Source: Microcella flavibacter
GTDB taxonomy: Bacteria > Actinomycetota > Actinomycetes > Actinomycetales > Microbacteriaceae
Length of the DNA stretch: 64,000 bases
NCBI RefSeq assembly: GCF_012530535.1
Contig: NZ_CP051299.1
Location: forward strand, 1,488,001-1,552,000
Direction: 5' to 3'
The notes under the pieces are model-generated. The model was not told the origin of the DNA, did not search any database, and saw only the letters and a program-made list of their open reading frames with translations. The position numbers and the translations under genes are program-made. Shown here one piece after another: positions 25,304 through 33,755 of the stretch (positions are counted from its first letter, which is position 1; every line of letters begins with the position of its first letter).

Positions 25304-26629
25304 ATGGCAGGCGACGAGCTCCACGACACCGCCCGGATCGCGCGCGATCTCATCCGCTTCGACACGAGCAACTACGGCGAGGGGCGCAGCAACGGCGAGA
25401 CCGAGGCGGCCGAGTACGTCGGCGCGCTGCTCACCGGGATGGGGCTCGAACCCGAGTTCATCGACGCCGCACCGGGGCGCACGAGCGTGATCGCCCGCGT
25501 CGACGGCTCGTACGAGCATCCCGTCGACACCGCCCGCGGCGAGCGTCCCGCGCTCGTCGTGCACGGCCACCTCGACGTCGTGCCCGCCGACCCCGCGAAC
25601 TGGTCGGTCGACCCCTTCGCCGGCGAGATCCGCGACGGGATGCTGTGGGGCCGCGGCGCCGTCGACATGAAGAACATGGACGCGATGATCCTCACCGCGC
25701 TCGGCGAGATCCTCGGCTCGGGGGCGCGGCCGAACCGCGACCTCGTCGTGGCGTTCTTCTCCGACGAGGAGAACGGCGGCGTCTACGGCTCGCACCACCT
25801 CGTGCACCACCGCCCCGAGCACTTCGCCGGTGCGACGGAGGCCATCAGCGAGGTCGGCGGCTACTCGGTCGAGATCGGCGGCAAGCGCGCCTACCTGCTG
25901 CAGACGGGCGAGAAGGCCCTCGTCTGGATCCGCCTGCGCACCCGCGGCACGGCGGCCCACGGATCGCGCGTCATCCACGACAACGCGGTCACGAAGCTCG
26001 CCGAGGCGATCGCGCTCATCGGGCGGCGCGAGTGGCCGCTGCACCTCACCGGCACGACCGAGCGGCTGCTGGGCGAGATCGCCCGGCTGCTCGGCGTCGA
26101 CCCCGAGCGCACCGGGCCCGACGAGCTCATGCTGCGCTCCGGCACCGCCGCGGGGTTCCTCACGGCGACCCTGCGCACGACGAGCAACCCGACGCTGCTG
26201 CAGGCCGGGTACAAGCACAACGTCATCCCCGACACGGCCGAGGCGCTCGTCGACATCCGCACCCTGCCTGGGGAGGAGGACGCCGTGCTCGCCGAGGTGC
26301 GGGCGATGCTGCCCGACGACGTCGAGATCGAGGTCGTCGTGCGAGATGTGGGCCTCGAGAACCCCTTCGAGGGGCCGCTCGTCGAGGCCATGGTCGCCAC
26401 CCTGCAGCGGCACGACCCCGAGGCGCAGGTGCTGCCCTACCTGCTCAGCGGCGGCACCGACAACAAGGCGCTCAGCGAGCTCGGCATCACCGGCTACGGC
26501 TTCGCCCCGCTCAAGCTCACGCCCGACCTCGACTTCCCCGCCATGTTCCACGGGGTCGACGAGCGCGTGCCGCTCTCGGCGCTCGAGTTCGGCCACGCCG
26601 CGCTCACCGACCTGCTGCGCCGCTACTAG
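25304..26629 (+). CDS. M20/M25/M40 family metallopeptidase (dipeptidase/deacylase-like)
   Basis: A 441-residue zinc hydrolase. The metal-binding motifs are VVHGHLDVVP (near residue 85), GRGAVDMKNMDA (near 116, bridging Asp), FFSDEENGG (near 150, catalytic Glu-Glu) and a final His in MFHGVDERV (near 418). The dimerisation domain lies between about 200 and 320. It should cleave a peptide or N-acyl amino acid in the cytoplasm; the substrate is not predictable. It is followed by uppP 9 bp later, whose -10 box overlaps this stop codon. Confidence 0.92.
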   Translation: MAGDELHDTARIARDLIRFDTSNYGEGRSNGETEAAEYVGALLTGMGLEPEFIDAAPGRTSVIARVDGSYEHPVDTARGERPALVVHGHLDVVPADPANWSVDPFAGEIRDGMLWGRGAVDMKNMDAMILTALGEILGSGARPNRDLVVAFFSDEENGGVYGSHHLVHHRPEHFAGATEAISEVGGYSVEIGGKRAYLLQTGEKALVWIRLRTRGTAAHGSRVIHDNAVTKLAEAIALIGRREWPLHLTGTTERLLGEIARLLGVDPERTGPDELMLRSGTAAGFLTATLRTTSNPTLLQAGYKHNVIPDTAEALVDIRTLPGEEDAVLAEVRAMLPDDVEIEVVVRDVGLENPFEGPLVEAMVATLQRHDPEAQVLPYLLSGGTDNKALSELGITGYGFAPLKLTPDLDFPAMFHGVDERVPLSALEFGHAALTDLLRRY

Positions 26630-26632
26630 AGT
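26627..26632 (+). promoter_or_regulatory. -10 element TAGAGT of uppP
   Basis: TAGAGT, whose first three bases are the stop codon of the M20 peptidase gene, is followed by 6 nt and GTG 26639. Confidence 0.4.
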
Positions 26633-26638
26633 CTGCGG

Positions 26639-27475
26639 GTGTCGTTCCTCGAAGCCCTCGTCCTCGGCCTCATCCAGGGCCTGACCGAGTTCCTGCCGAT
26701 CTCCTCCAGCGCCCACCTCCGCATCGCCGGCGAGATCCTGCCGAGCGCGCAGGATCCGGGCGCGACCTTCACCGCGATCACGCAGATCGGCACGGAGCTC
26801 GCGGTGCTGCTCTACTTCTGGAAGGACATCACGCGCATCATCGGCGCGTGGTTCCGGCACGTGCTGCGGCGCGAGCTGCCCGCGAACCACCCCGACGTGC
26901 GGATGGGCTGGCTCATCATCATCGGCACGATCCCGATCGTCGTGGTCGGCTACCTCGCGCAGGAGTACATCCGCACCGCGTTCCGCTCGCTGTGGCTCGT
27001 GGCGATCGTGCTCATCGTCTTCGGCATCATCCTCGGCCTCGCCGACCGCCTCGGCCGGCGCGACCGCGAGCTGAACGAGCTGACCTACCCGCACGGGCTC
27101 GCCTACGGCGCCGCGCAGATGCTCGCGCTCGTGCCCGGCGTCTCGCGCTCCGGCGCGACGACGACCATGGGCCTCGCCCTCGGGTACACCCGGCCGGCGG
27201 CCGCGCGCTACGCGTTCCTGCTGGCCGTGCCCGCCGTCTTCGGCAGCGGGCTCTACGAGCTCGTCACGGCCATCCGCGAGCCGGGCGCGAGCCCCTTCTC
27301 GGCGCTCGAGATCACCGCCGCGACGGTCGTCGCCTTCGGGGTCGGCCTCGCCGTCATCGCGGGGCTCATGCGGTACATCTCGAAGCGCTCGTTCCTGCCC
27401 TTCGTGATCTACCGCGTCGTGCTCGGCAGCGCGCTGCTGATCCTGCTGGCGACGGGCGTGCTCGACCCGCTGTAG
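26639..27475 (+). CDS. uppP: Undecaprenyl-diphosphatase
   Basis: A 278-residue integral membrane enzyme. The N-terminal signature LGLIQGLTEFLPISSSAHL (residues 8-26) and the second active-site motif LVPGVSRSGATTTMG (near residue 162) are both complete, with about eight hydrophobic helices. It dephosphorylates undecaprenyl pyrophosphate to recycle the lipid carrier for peptidoglycan, and confers bacitracin tolerance in many species. Length is normal. Confidence 0.96.
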   Translation: MSFLEALVLGLIQGLTEFLPISSSAHLRIAGEILPSAQDPGATFTAITQIGTELAVLLYFWKDITRIIGAWFRHVLRRELPANHPDVRMGWLIIIGTIPIVVVGYLAQEYIRTAFRSLWLVAIVLIVFGIILGLADRLGRRDRELNELTYPHGLAYGAAQMLALVPGVSRSGATTTMGLALGYTRPAAARYAFLLAVPAVFGSGLYELVTAIREPGASPFSALEITAATVVAFGVGLAVIAGLMRYISKRSFLPFVIYRVVLGSALLILLATGVLDPL

Positions 27476-27487
27476 GCGCCCGAGCGG

Positions 27488-28480
27488 TCAGGCCGCCGAG
27501 GCCGGTCCGCTGCCGGTGCCGCTGTCGCCCTCGTCGTCCGCGGGAGCGGCCGCATCCGGATCGTCCGACTCCTGGGCCTCGCCCGGCTCCTCGTCGTCCT
27601 CGTGCGTGCGCAGGTACCGCTCGAACTCCTGCGCGATCGCCTCGCCGCTCGCCTCGGGCGCCTCCACGGCATCCCGGGCCCTCTCGAGCGCGACGATGTA
27701 CGACGACATCTCCTCGTCGTCCTCGGCGAGGGAGTCGATGCCCTCCTCCCACGCGCGGGCCTCGTCGACGAGGTCGCCGCGGGGGATGGTCACGTCGACG
27801 AACTCCTCGAGCTTGTCGAGCAGGGCGAGGATGGCCTTGGGGGAGGGCGCGTTGTGCACGTAGTGGGGCACCGAGGCCCACAGCGTGACGACGGGGATGC
27901 CCACCTCCTCCGCCGCTGCCGCGATGACGCTGAGGATGCCGACGGGCCCCTCGTAGGTCGAGCGCTCGATCTCGAGCTCCTCCCGCACCTGCGCGTTCTC
28001 GCTGGAGGCGTGCACCGCGATCGGCCGCGAGTGCGGCACGTCGGCGAGCAGCGCGCCGAGCATGATGATGCCCGTGATATCGGCGGTGAGCGCCTGATCC
28101 ATCGTCTCGGTGGCGAAGGTTCGCCAGCCGCGGCTCGGCTCGGTGCCGACGAGCAGGTAGATGTTGTCGTGGTTGGTGCCGCTGACGTTGAGGGGCGCCT
28201 CGGGCACGACGTCGCGGGGGAGACCGTCGTCGTTGGCGGGGCCGAACATCGTCACCGAGGGCCAGCGCAGCACGCGCCGCCCGTCGTCGGTCGTCTCGAT
28301 CTGCGGCCGGTTCAGCTGGAAGTCGTAGTAGTCCTCGGGGTCGATGTCGGCGATCTCGACGACGTCGAGCACCTCCTTGAGGGCCTTGACCGCCCCGCTC
28401 GCCGCCTCGCCGGCGTCGTTCCAGCCCTCGAAGGCCACGACGAGCAGCCGTCCGCTGCGGAACAGATCGGTGGAGGTCAC
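27488..28480 (-). CDS. PAC2 family protein
   Basis: A 330-residue protein. The opening LLVVAFEGWNDAGEAASGAVKAL and the DPEDYYDFQLNRP block are hallmarks of the actinobacterial PAC2 (proteasome assembly chaperone-like) family. GTEPSRGWRTF, a Gly-rich middle and a very acidic tail rich in Asp/Glu (last 50 residues) follow. Its biochemical role in bacteria is unknown. In Mycobacterium tuberculosis the homologue (Rv2125) also lies near the proteasome region. Here it is divergent from the HAD-trmI genes, but no proteasome genes are present. Confidence 0.88.
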   Translation of the reverse strand: MTSTDLFRSGRLLVVAFEGWNDAGEAASGAVKALKEVLDVVEIADIDPEDYYDFQLNRPQIETTDDGRRVLRWPSVTMFGPANDDGLPRDVVPEAPLNVSGTNHDNIYLLVGTEPSRGWRTFATETMDQALTADITGIIMLGALLADVPHSRPIAVHASSENAQVREELEIERSTYEGPVGILSVIAAAAEEVGIPVVTLWASVPHYVHNAPSPKAILALLDKLEEFVDVTIPRGDLVDEARAWEEGIDSLAEDDEEMSSYIVALERARDAVEAPEASGEAIAQEFERYLRTHEDDEEPGEAQESDDPDAAAPADDEGDSGTGSGPASAA

Positions 28481-28551
28481 GCACTCGCCTTAGGGAATCG
28501 GGGGCCGTCCGCGCGGGCTCGCGCGGGGGACTCCCCAGGATAGAACGCCTC

Positions 28552-28557
28552 TAGACT
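28552..28557 (+). promoter_or_regulatory. -10 element TAGACT of the HAD-trmI operon
   Basis: TAGACT followed by 8 nt and GTG 28566; leaderless type. Confidence 0.5.
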
Positions 28558-28565
28558 CGACCGTC

Positions 28566-29261
28566 GTGACCACACCGCATCACGCCCCCGACCGGCCCGC
28601 CGCCGTGCTGTGGGACATGGACGGCACGATCGTCGACACCGAGCCGTACTGGATGTCCGCCGAGACCGCGCTCGTCGCCGAGCACGGCGGCACCTGGAGC
28701 CATGACGACGCCATGCAGCTCGTCGGCTCGGGCCTGGAGAATTCCGCCCGCATCCTGCAGCAGGCGGGTGTCTCCCTGTCGACGACGGCGATCATCGACC
28801 ACCTGACCGATCGCGTCATGGCGCAGATCGCCGAGAGCGTGCCCTGGCGCCCGGGAGCGCGCGAGCTGCTGGCGGCGCTGCGCGCGGAGGGCATCCCCGT
28901 CGCCCTCGTCACCATGTCGCTGCGGCGCATGGCGCTCGCCGTGGCCGAGGCGATCGGCGACGACGTCTTCGCGGTGGTCGTCGCCGGCGACGACGTCGAG
29001 CACGCCAAGCCCCACCCCGAGCCGTACCTGCTGGCCGCCGAGCGCCTGGGCGTGCCCATCGAGCGCTGCGCCGCCATCGAGGACAGCGAGTTCGGGCTCG
29101 TCTCGGCCATCGCCTCGGGCGCGGCCGCGATCGGCGTGCCCTGCCACGTCGAGCTGCACGAGGCCCCGACCCACGTGCTCTGGCCGACCCTCGACGGTCG
29201 CGGCGTCGACGACCTGGCGCTCGCCCTGCACCGCCACCACCATCCGGAAGGCACCTCATGA
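28566..29261 (+). CDS. HAD family hydrolase (beta-phosphoglucomutase-like)
   Basis: A 231-residue protein. Motif I is LWDMDGTIVDTEP near residue 17, motif II is LVTMSL, motif III Lys is in EHAKPHPEPYL, and motif IV is AIEDSEFGLVSA. A helical cap lies between I and II (type IA). It should hydrolyse a small phosphate ester. Its stop overlaps the trmI start (ATGA), so the two are coupled, an arrangement common in actinobacteria. Confidence 0.92.
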   Translation: MTTPHHAPDRPAAVLWDMDGTIVDTEPYWMSAETALVAEHGGTWSHDDAMQLVGSGLENSARILQQAGVSLSTTAIIDHLTDRVMAQIAESVPWRPGARELLAALRAEGIPVALVTMSLRRMALAVAEAIGDDVFAVVVAGDDVEHAKPHPEPYLLAAERLGVPIERCAAIEDSEFGLVSAIASGAAAIGVPCHVELHEAPTHVLWPTLDGRGVDDLALALHRHHHPEGTS

Positions 29262-30322
29262 CCCTGCGCCGCCAGTCCGGCCCCTTCGTCATCGGCGATC
29301 AGGTGCAGCTCACCGACCCCAAGGGCCGGATGACGACCGTGACGCTCGAACCCGGCAAGGCCCTGCACACGCACCGCGGCATCCTGCCCCACGAGCAGCT
29401 CATCGGCCTCTCCGACGGCAGCGTCGTCGAGAACTCCGCCGGCGTCGTGTACCTGGCGCTGCGGCCGCTGCTCAACGATTTCGTGATGTCGATGCCGCGC
29501 GGTGCCGCGATCGTCTACCCGAAGGACGCGGGGCAGATCGTCTCGATCGCCGACGTGTTCCCGGGCGCGACGGTCGTCGAGGCCGGCGTGGGCTCGGGGG
29601 CTCTCTCGATGTCGCTGCTGCGCGCGATCGGCCCGACCGGCCGCCTGCTGAGCTTCGAGCGCCGGGCCGAGTTCGCCGACATCGCCCGCGGCAACGCCGC
29701 CGCCTTCTTCGGCGAGGCGCCCGAGAACTGGACGATCACCCTCGGCGATCTGCAGGATGCCCTGCCCGAGACCTGCGCGCCGGCCACGGTCGACCGGGTC
29801 GTGCTCGACATGCTCGCCCCCTGGGAGTGCCTCCCCGCCGTGGCCGAGGCGCTCGCCCCCGGCGGCGTCGTGCTCTGCTACGTCGCGACCGCGACCCAGC
29901 TCTCCCGCACGGCCGAGGCCATCCGGGGCATGGAGCGCTTCACCGAGCCGCTCTCCAGCGAGACGATGGTGCGGGGCTGGAACGTCGACGGCCTCTCGGT
30001 GCGCCCCGACCACCGCATGGTCGCCCACACCGGCTTCCTCATCACCGCGCGGCTGCTCGCTTCCGGCGCGCCGCCGTTCACGAAGGCGCGCCGCGGCTCG
30101 AAGACCGAGCACAGCGAGGAGGACGTCGAGCTGTGGACGCCCGGCGCGCTGGGCGACCGGCAGGCGAGCGACAAGCGCCTGCGCAAGGTCGTGCGCGAGT
30201 CGCAGTCGCTGGCCGAGCGCTCCGCCCTCCGCAACGCCCCGCGCGAGGCGCCCGCCGCGTCCTCCGACGATGCGTCCGAGGGCCCCGCCGCGACCCCCGA
30301 TCAGCCCGAGGCCAGCCGGTAG
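29258..30322 (+). CDS. trmI: tRNA (adenine-58-N1)-methyltransferase
   Basis: A 354-residue protein. The N-terminal beta-barrel includes HRGILPHEQLIG; the Rossmann methyltransferase core has IYPKDAGQIV, VVEAGVGSGALSMSLLRAIG (SAM-binding, near residue 108), DRVVLDMLAPWE and GGVVLCYVATATQ. It makes m1A58 in the T-loop of tRNAs as a tetramer. The last 60 residues are Ala/Ser/Pro-rich and probably disordered. The next gene, an FKBP, starts 40 bp later; in M. tuberculosis the trmI homologue (Rv2118c) is instead followed by Mpa, Dop, Pup and PrcBA. Confidence 0.94.
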   Translation: MTLRRQSGPFVIGDQVQLTDPKGRMTTVTLEPGKALHTHRGILPHEQLIGLSDGSVVENSAGVVYLALRPLLNDFVMSMPRGAAIVYPKDAGQIVSIADVFPGATVVEAGVGSGALSMSLLRAIGPTGRLLSFERRAEFADIARGNAAAFFGEAPENWTITLGDLQDALPETCAPATVDRVVLDMLAPWECLPAVAEALAPGGVVLCYVATATQLSRTAEAIRGMERFTEPLSSETMVRGWNVDGLSVRPDHRMVAHTGFLITARLLASGAPPFTKARRGSKTEHSEEDVELWTPGALGDRQASDKRLRKVVRESQSLAERSALRNAPREAPAASSDDASEGPAATPDQPEASR

Positions 30323-30362
30323 AGTGGTCAGGCCCACCCCCACCGCGACAAGAAGAGGTTCC

Positions 30363-31343
30363 GTGCGCACTCCCGCTGCCGCGATCGTCCTGAGCGGCGT
30401 CCTGCTCGCCACCCTCACGGCATGCACGGTCCCTCCCGCCGACTGCGAGCCGCTCGTCGGCACCGGCCCTGGTGCCGCGACGGTCGACGCGAGCGGCGAG
30501 GTGGGGCAGACCCCCGAGGTGAGCTTCCCGACGCCCCTCATCTCCGAGGGCGCCGAGCAGTCCGTGCTCGTCGGGGGCGACGGCGCGCTCGTGCGCGAGG
30601 GCGCGATCGTCGACCTCGAGGTCAGCCTGTTCGACGCCGCGAGCGGCGAGCTCATCACCGCGACCGCGTACGACGACGAGCAGGACCCGCTGCGCACCAC
30701 CGCGGGCGAGCCGGCCGAGGGCGCGACCACGCCGCTCTTCGCCGAGGTCGTGCAGTGCGCCGAGGTCGGCTCGCGCATCGCCGCGACCGCGACGATCGCC
30801 GACGTCTTCGGCTCGGGCGCGCTCGACCCCGCGCTCGGCTTCGAGGACGACGCACCCGTCGTCGCCGTCATCGACGTGGTGCAGAGCTACCTGGGCCGCG
30901 CGACGGGCCAGCCCCAGCTCGGCGCGCGGGGCGTGCCGGCCGTCGTCACGAGCCCCGAGGGCGTGCCCGGCGTCACCATCCCCGACGAGGAGGCCCCTGC
31001 CGAACTGCGCACGCACGTGCTCGTCACGGGCGACGGCGAGGAGGTCGCCGAGGGCGACCGCGTCGTGCTGCACTACACCGGCCTGCTCTGGGACGAGAAG
31101 ACCGTGTTCGACTCGAGCTGGGAGCGCGGCGCAGCCTCCACCTTCACCGCCGCGAGCTTCGAGGACGACCCGGAGGGCGTCGTCCCCGGGCTCGCCGAGG
31201 GGCTCATCGGGCAGACCGTCGGCTCGCAGGTGATCGTCATCATCCCGCCGGAGGACGGCTACCCCGAGGGCCAGGCTCCCGCGAGCATCCCGCCGGGCTC
31301 GACGATGGTCTTCGTCGTCGACGTGCTCGGCATCGAGCAGTAG
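30363..31343 (+). CDS. FKBP-type peptidyl-prolyl cis-trans isomerase, lipoprotein
   Basis: A 326-residue exported protein. A signal peptide with lipobox LTAC (Cys at about residue 20) is followed by two FKBP-like domains. The first (about 60-180) is degenerate. The second (about 215-326) has VVLHYTGLLWDEKTVFDSSW, VPGLAEGLIGQTVGSQVIVIIPPEDGYP and STMVFVVDVLGIEQ, with most active-site positions conserved. It should help fold secreted proteins at the outer membrane face. AGAAGAGG precedes the GTG. It sits where the pupylation/proteasome block lies in related genomes. Confidence 0.9.
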   Translation: MRTPAAAIVLSGVLLATLTACTVPPADCEPLVGTGPGAATVDASGEVGQTPEVSFPTPLISEGAEQSVLVGGDGALVREGAIVDLEVSLFDAASGELITATAYDDEQDPLRTTAGEPAEGATTPLFAEVVQCAEVGSRIAATATIADVFGSGALDPALGFEDDAPVVAVIDVVQSYLGRATGQPQLGARGVPAVVTSPEGVPGVTIPDEEAPAELRTHVLVTGDGEEVAEGDRVVLHYTGLLWDEKTVFDSSWERGAASTFTAASFEDDPEGVVPGLAEGLIGQTVGSQVIVIIPPEDGYPEGQAPASIPPGSTMVFVVDVLGIEQ

Positions 31344-31351
31344 CGGGCCCC

Positions 31352-32404
31352 GTGGCCGCCCGCCGCTCCGCCGACGCGCCCGCCGCGTCCGGCGCCGTGC
31401 GCGCCCGCGTGCCGGTCGAGCGGCGCCAGTTCAACCTCGTGCTCGCGCTCGTCGCGACGACGCAGGGCCTCACGAAGCACGAGCTGCTGTCGACCGTGCA
31501 CGGCTACGCCGAGCGCTACGCCGTCGCCGCCGACCGAGACAACCTCGAGCGCCAGTTCGAGCGCGACAAGGACGACCTGCGCGACCTCGGCGTGCCGCTC
31601 GAGACGGTCGCGCCCCCGGGCGCGGAGGACGACACCAAGCAGCAGCGCTACCGCATCGCCAAGGAGCGCTACCAGCTGCCCGACGACGTCGAGTTCTCGG
31701 CCGAGGAGTACGCCCTGCTGACCCTCGCCGGCCAGGTCTGGCGCGAGGGCTCGCTCTCCGAGCACTCCCGCCGCGCCCTCGTGAAGCTGCGCTCCTTCGG
31801 CCTCTCGGTCGATGCGCAGGAGCTGGGCTTCGCCCCCTCCATCGGCACCCGCGACCCCTCCTACGATCCGCTCGCGGCCGCGATCGACCGCGGTCGGCAG
31901 GTGAGCTTCCCCTATCTCAAAGCGGGCCGCGGTGAGCCCGAGCGCCGCACGGTCTCGCCGCTCGCGCTCGTGAACCACGAGGGCCGCTGGCACCTCCAGG
32001 CCCACGACGAGGTCGCCGGCGGGCCGCGCACCTTCCTGCTGCGCCGCATCGTGGGCGCCGTGCGCATCGAGGATGCCCCCGCCCGCCCCGCGGCGCCCGA
32101 CGAGGCCGCGCGGGCCGGCGCCGAGCTGCAGCGCGTCTGGGAGCGCACCACGGCCCTCGTGCGCACGACGAGCGGGAGCGAGGCCGACGTCGTGCTGCGC
32201 AACCGCGCCGGCACCGAGGTCGAGGCGGTGCCCGACGCCGCGACGGGCGACGACGGCGAGGCCCTGCGCATCCGCACGACCGACCTCGACGTGCTCGCCG
32301 ACGAGCTCGCCGCCTTCGGCGCGGGCGTGCGCGTGCTCGAGCCCGAGAGCCTGCGCGCCGCGGTGCTCGACCGCTGGCGCGCGGTGGCGGCGGCCCATGG
32401 CTGA
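31352..32404 (+). CDS. pafB: WYL domain regulator PafB
   Basis: A 350-residue protein. The N-terminal winged HTH begins VERRQFNLVLALVATTQGLTKHELL, followed by the WYL domain (GRQVSFPYLKAGRGEPERRTVSPLALVNHEGRWHLQAHDE) and a WCX C-terminal region. With PafC it forms the PafBC activator of the LexA-independent DNA-damage response in mycobacteria. The GTG start is 9 nt after the FKBP stop, and its own stop overlaps the pafC start by 8 bp. Both halves of the pair are intact. Confidence 0.9.
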   Translation: MAARRSADAPAASGAVRARVPVERRQFNLVLALVATTQGLTKHELLSTVHGYAERYAVAADRDNLERQFERDKDDLRDLGVPLETVAPPGAEDDTKQQRYRIAKERYQLPDDVEFSAEEYALLTLAGQVWREGSLSEHSRRALVKLRSFGLSVDAQELGFAPSIGTRDPSYDPLAAAIDRGRQVSFPYLKAGRGEPERRTVSPLALVNHEGRWHLQAHDEVAGGPRTFLLRRIVGAVRIEDAPARPAAPDEAARAGAELQRVWERTTALVRTTSGSEADVVLRNRAGTEVEAVPDAATGDDGEALRIRTTDLDVLADELAAFGAGVRVLEPESLRAAVLDRWRAVAAAHG

Positions 32405-33377
32405 GCGCCGCGCCCCGCAGAAGTCCGGCGAGAAGCTCGCCTTCCTGCTCGCCCTCGTCCCGTACCTCATCGACCAGGCGCGAGTGACGGTCGCCGAGGC
32501 CGCCGAGCACTTCGGCGTCACGCCCGCCCAGATGCGCGAGTACGTCACCTACCTCACCGCCACGGGGGATCCCGGGGCGGAGGGGCTCTACCAGCACGAC
32601 GGCCTCTTCGACATCGACTGGGACGACTTCGACGAGCGCGACGTCATCCGGTTCCGCGCGGCGCCCCTGCAGCAGCGGCCGCGCTTCTCGGCGCGCGAGG
32701 CCGCGGCCCTGCTGGCCGGTCTGCAGTCGGTGGCGGCGCTGCCCGCGTTCGCCGAGCGGCCCGAGATCGGGCAGCTCATGGCGAAGCTGGCGCGCGGCTC
32801 GGCCTCGACGGTGACGCCGCTCGCCGTGCATCCCACCGCCGTCGACCCGCTGCGCACGATCGTCGCCGCCGCGGTCGCCAGCCGGGAGCGCCTGCGCATC
32901 GACTACGTCACGAGCGCGGGGGAGCGCGAGCTGCGCGAGGTCGACCCGCTGCGCCTCGAATCCATCGACGACGTCTGGTACCTGCGCGGCTGGAGCCTCA
33001 GCCGCGACGCGGAGCGCACCTTCCGCCTCGACCGCATGGCGAGCGCCGAGCCGATCGGCCCCGCGGCCGAGCACCCCGCCTCCTCGGCGCCGGGGGAGCT
33101 CTTCCGCGGCGACGCCGACGACCTGCGGGTGACGGTCGGGATGCCCGCCTCGGCCCTCGGCCTGCTGCACGACTTCCTCGGCCCCGAGGACGAGGTGGTG
33201 TACGCGGGCGACGAGGCGACCGTCACGATCCCGCTCGCGCACGAGGGCATGATCGGCCGCCTCGCGGCGCGGCTCGCGGGCGTCGGCGTCATCACGGCCC
33301 CCGAGCACGCGCGCCGGACGGCCGCGGAGTGGGCGCGGGCGGCCCTCGCGGCGGCGGGGGAGCGGCCGCCGGCGTAG
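32397..33377 (+). CDS. pafC: WYL domain regulator PafC
   Basis: A 326-residue partner of PafB. The HTH is EKLAFLLALVPYLIDQARVTVAEAAEHFGVTPAQMREYVTYL (wHTH) and the WYL domain reads ERLRIDYVTSAGERELREVDPLRLESIDDVWYLRGW, followed by WCX. PafB and PafC act as a heterodimer that redirects RNA polymerase to damage-response promoters in mycobacteria. The 8 bp overlap with pafB suggests stoichiometric translation. Confidence 0.9.
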   Translation: MAERRAPQKSGEKLAFLLALVPYLIDQARVTVAEAAEHFGVTPAQMREYVTYLTATGDPGAEGLYQHDGLFDIDWDDFDERDVIRFRAAPLQQRPRFSAREAAALLAGLQSVAALPAFAERPEIGQLMAKLARGSASTVTPLAVHPTAVDPLRTIVAAAVASRERLRIDYVTSAGERELREVDPLRLESIDDVWYLRGWSLSRDAERTFRLDRMASAEPIGPAAEHPASSAPGELFRGDADDLRVTVGMPASALGLLHDFLGPEDEVVYAGDEATVTIPLAHEGMIGRLAARLAGVGVITAPEHARRTAAEWARAALAAAGERPPA

Positions 33378-33433
33378 GGCGATCGCACGGCGTCCTCCCG
33401 GGCGGCGCCGCGGAGGGTGCGGGGAGCGGGCGC

Positions 33434-33439
33434 TAGACT
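33434..33439 (+). promoter_or_regulatory. -10 element TAGACT upstream of tatA
   Basis: TAGACT lies 40 nt before ATG 33480, giving tatA-tatC a possible own promoter with a short leader in the 102 bp gap after pafC. Confidence 0.4.
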
Positions 33440-33479
33440 GACGGCGCTTCGCACCCCGACTCAAGAGACGGACGCTGTC

Positions 33480-33752
33480 ATGCCTCAACTCTCCGGCTGG
33501 ACCGGCCTCATCCTGCTGCTGGTCATCCTGCTCCTCTTCGCCGCGCCCAAGCTGCCCCAGCTCGCCAAGAGCCTCGGCCAGTCCGCGACGATCTTCAAGA
33601 AGGAGATCAAGGCGGGCAAGGAGGAGGACGCGACCGACGCCGGCACGGCCACGAGCACCGCCGCCCCGAGCGACTCCGCCCCCGCCGCGCAGCCCTCGGC
33701 CGCTCCGGCCCCCCGCACCGGCGACGGCACCGACTCCACCGCCACGAAGTAG
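33480..33752 (+). CDS. tatA: Sec-independent protein translocase subunit TatA
   Basis: A 90-residue protein: an N-terminal membrane helix (LSGWTGLILLLVILLLFAAPKLPQLAKSLG) with the FAAPKLPQLAKSLG hinge of TatA, an amphipathic helix, and an Ala/Thr/Ser-rich acidic tail. It forms the pore of the Tat pathway for folded proteins. tatC follows after 3 bp. A Tat-type client (amine oxidase, 24915) is encoded in the same window. Confidence 0.94.
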   Translation: MPQLSGWTGLILLLVILLLFAAPKLPQLAKSLGQSATIFKKEIKAGKEEDATDAGTATSTAAPSDSAPAAQPSAAPAPRTGDGTDSTATK

Positions 33753-33755
33753 CCG

